From NCBI GenBank assembly GCA_019359535.1, contig JAHHHE010000038.1, positions 1 to 34,518 on the forward strand: a DNA stretch of 34,518 nt, written 5' to 3'. This DNA is from Gloeocapsa sp. UFS-A4-WI-NPMV-4B04. GTDB taxonomy: Bacteria > Cyanobacteriota > Cyanobacteriia > Cyanobacteriales > Chroococcidiopsidaceae. The position numbers and the translations under genes were made by a program. The notes under the pieces were generated by a model. That model was not told the origin of the DNA, searched no databases, and worked only from the letters and a program-made list of their open reading frames with translations. Shown here piece by piece: positions 34,394 through 34,518 of this stretch (positions are counted from its first letter, which is position 1; each line of letters starts with the position of its first letter).

Positions 34394-34518
34394 CTAAGGC
34401 TGTTGAGTAGCGATCGCCAACTTAGCACCCTTGACAGAGCGCAACTGATCCATCACAGCAATAACTTGGCCGTGGTTGACTTGTGTATCCGCATTCAATA
34501 CCACCACCACTTCCTGAT
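34394..34518 (-). CDS. exbD: ExbD/TolR family protein, C-terminal part (runs off the window)
   Basis: The minus-strand frame entering from the right edge encodes 41 residues and stops at TAG 34394-34396. The visible part, EVVVVLNADTQVNHGQVIAVM then DQLRSVKGAKLAIATQQP, matches the periplasmic end of ExbD/TolR, including the conserved D-x-x-V-x-H/Y-G-x-V-I-x-V-M-D block. ExbD with ExbB turns proton-motive force into motion of TonB. It is placed ahead of the TonB-dependent receptor on the same strand, so the two probably serve one uptake system. Confidence 0.88.
   Translation of the reverse strand, partial: QEVVVVLNADTQVNHGQVIAVMDQLRSVKGAKLAIATQQP

Overview
This window looks like chromosomal DNA of a cyanobacterium. 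It encodes an orange carotenoid protein (OCP), a PAM68-type photosystem II assembly factor beside rpsO, and several cyanobacteria-restricted families (DUF1517, DUF1825, DUF2949, TerB/Mo-nitrogenase C-terminal domain). The HIP1 octamer GCGATCGC is scattered through genes and spacers, and heptameric short tandem repeats (STRR type) lie in many intergenic regions. Moderate GC, STRR heptamers and a LOV-containing hybrid kinase suggest a Chroococcidiopsis/Gloeocapsopsis- or Nostocales-like lineage. That placement is inference.

Layout. 1-94: 3' remnant of a probable ISAzo13-type transposase. 0.3-5.8 kb: TerB/Mo-nitrogenase-C protein, obgE, a class A beta-lactamase-fold serine hydrolase, a TrmJ-like rRNA/tRNA methyltransferase, a 52-aa DUF2256 protein and an isoaspartyl peptidase. 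5.8-10.1 kb (minus strand): ynfA, glmU, a REC-HD-GYP response regulator, tyrA. 10.2-11.9 kb (plus): DUF1517 protein and a basic-tailed lipoprotein, closed by a clear hairpin terminator. 12-18 kb (minus): a small conserved protein, DAHP synthase, pam68-rpsO, ureF, pyrD, a SAM methyltransferase and a phosphoribosyltransferase. 18.2-20.4 kb: family 4 uracil-DNA glycosylase (plus), OCP (minus) with a readable promoter, DUF2949 protein (plus). 20.5-23.0 kb: a tight tyrS-pyrF-secreted protein operon on the minus strand. 23.2-27.6 kb: a class A penicillin-binding protein, DUF1825, TM2-SHOCT, a ComEA-like HhH protein, signal peptidase I. 27.7-34.5 kb (minus): a 1084-aa GAF-LOV-PAS hybrid histidine kinase, a TonB-dependent receptor and the 3' end of exbD.

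Most genes are housekeeping: cell wall (glmU, PBP, the serine hydrolase fold), pyrimidine (pyrD, pyrF), aromatic amino acids (aroF, tyrA, tyrS), translation (rpsO, obgE, trmJ), secretion (lepB). Light handling appears twice: OCP for photoprotection, and a probable blue-light kinase whose LOV core keeps the flavin-reactive cysteine. exbD followed by the TonB receptor is an outer-membrane uptake unit.

The least ordinary structure is the heptamer repeat network. In-register 7-bp arrays abut obgE on both sides and are translated as its C-terminal tail. Others contain the stop codons of the HD-GYP and lepB genes, and one set encodes the hydrophobic signal segment of the secreted protein after pyrF. 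No CRISPR array, tRNA, rRNA, prophage or defence island was seen.
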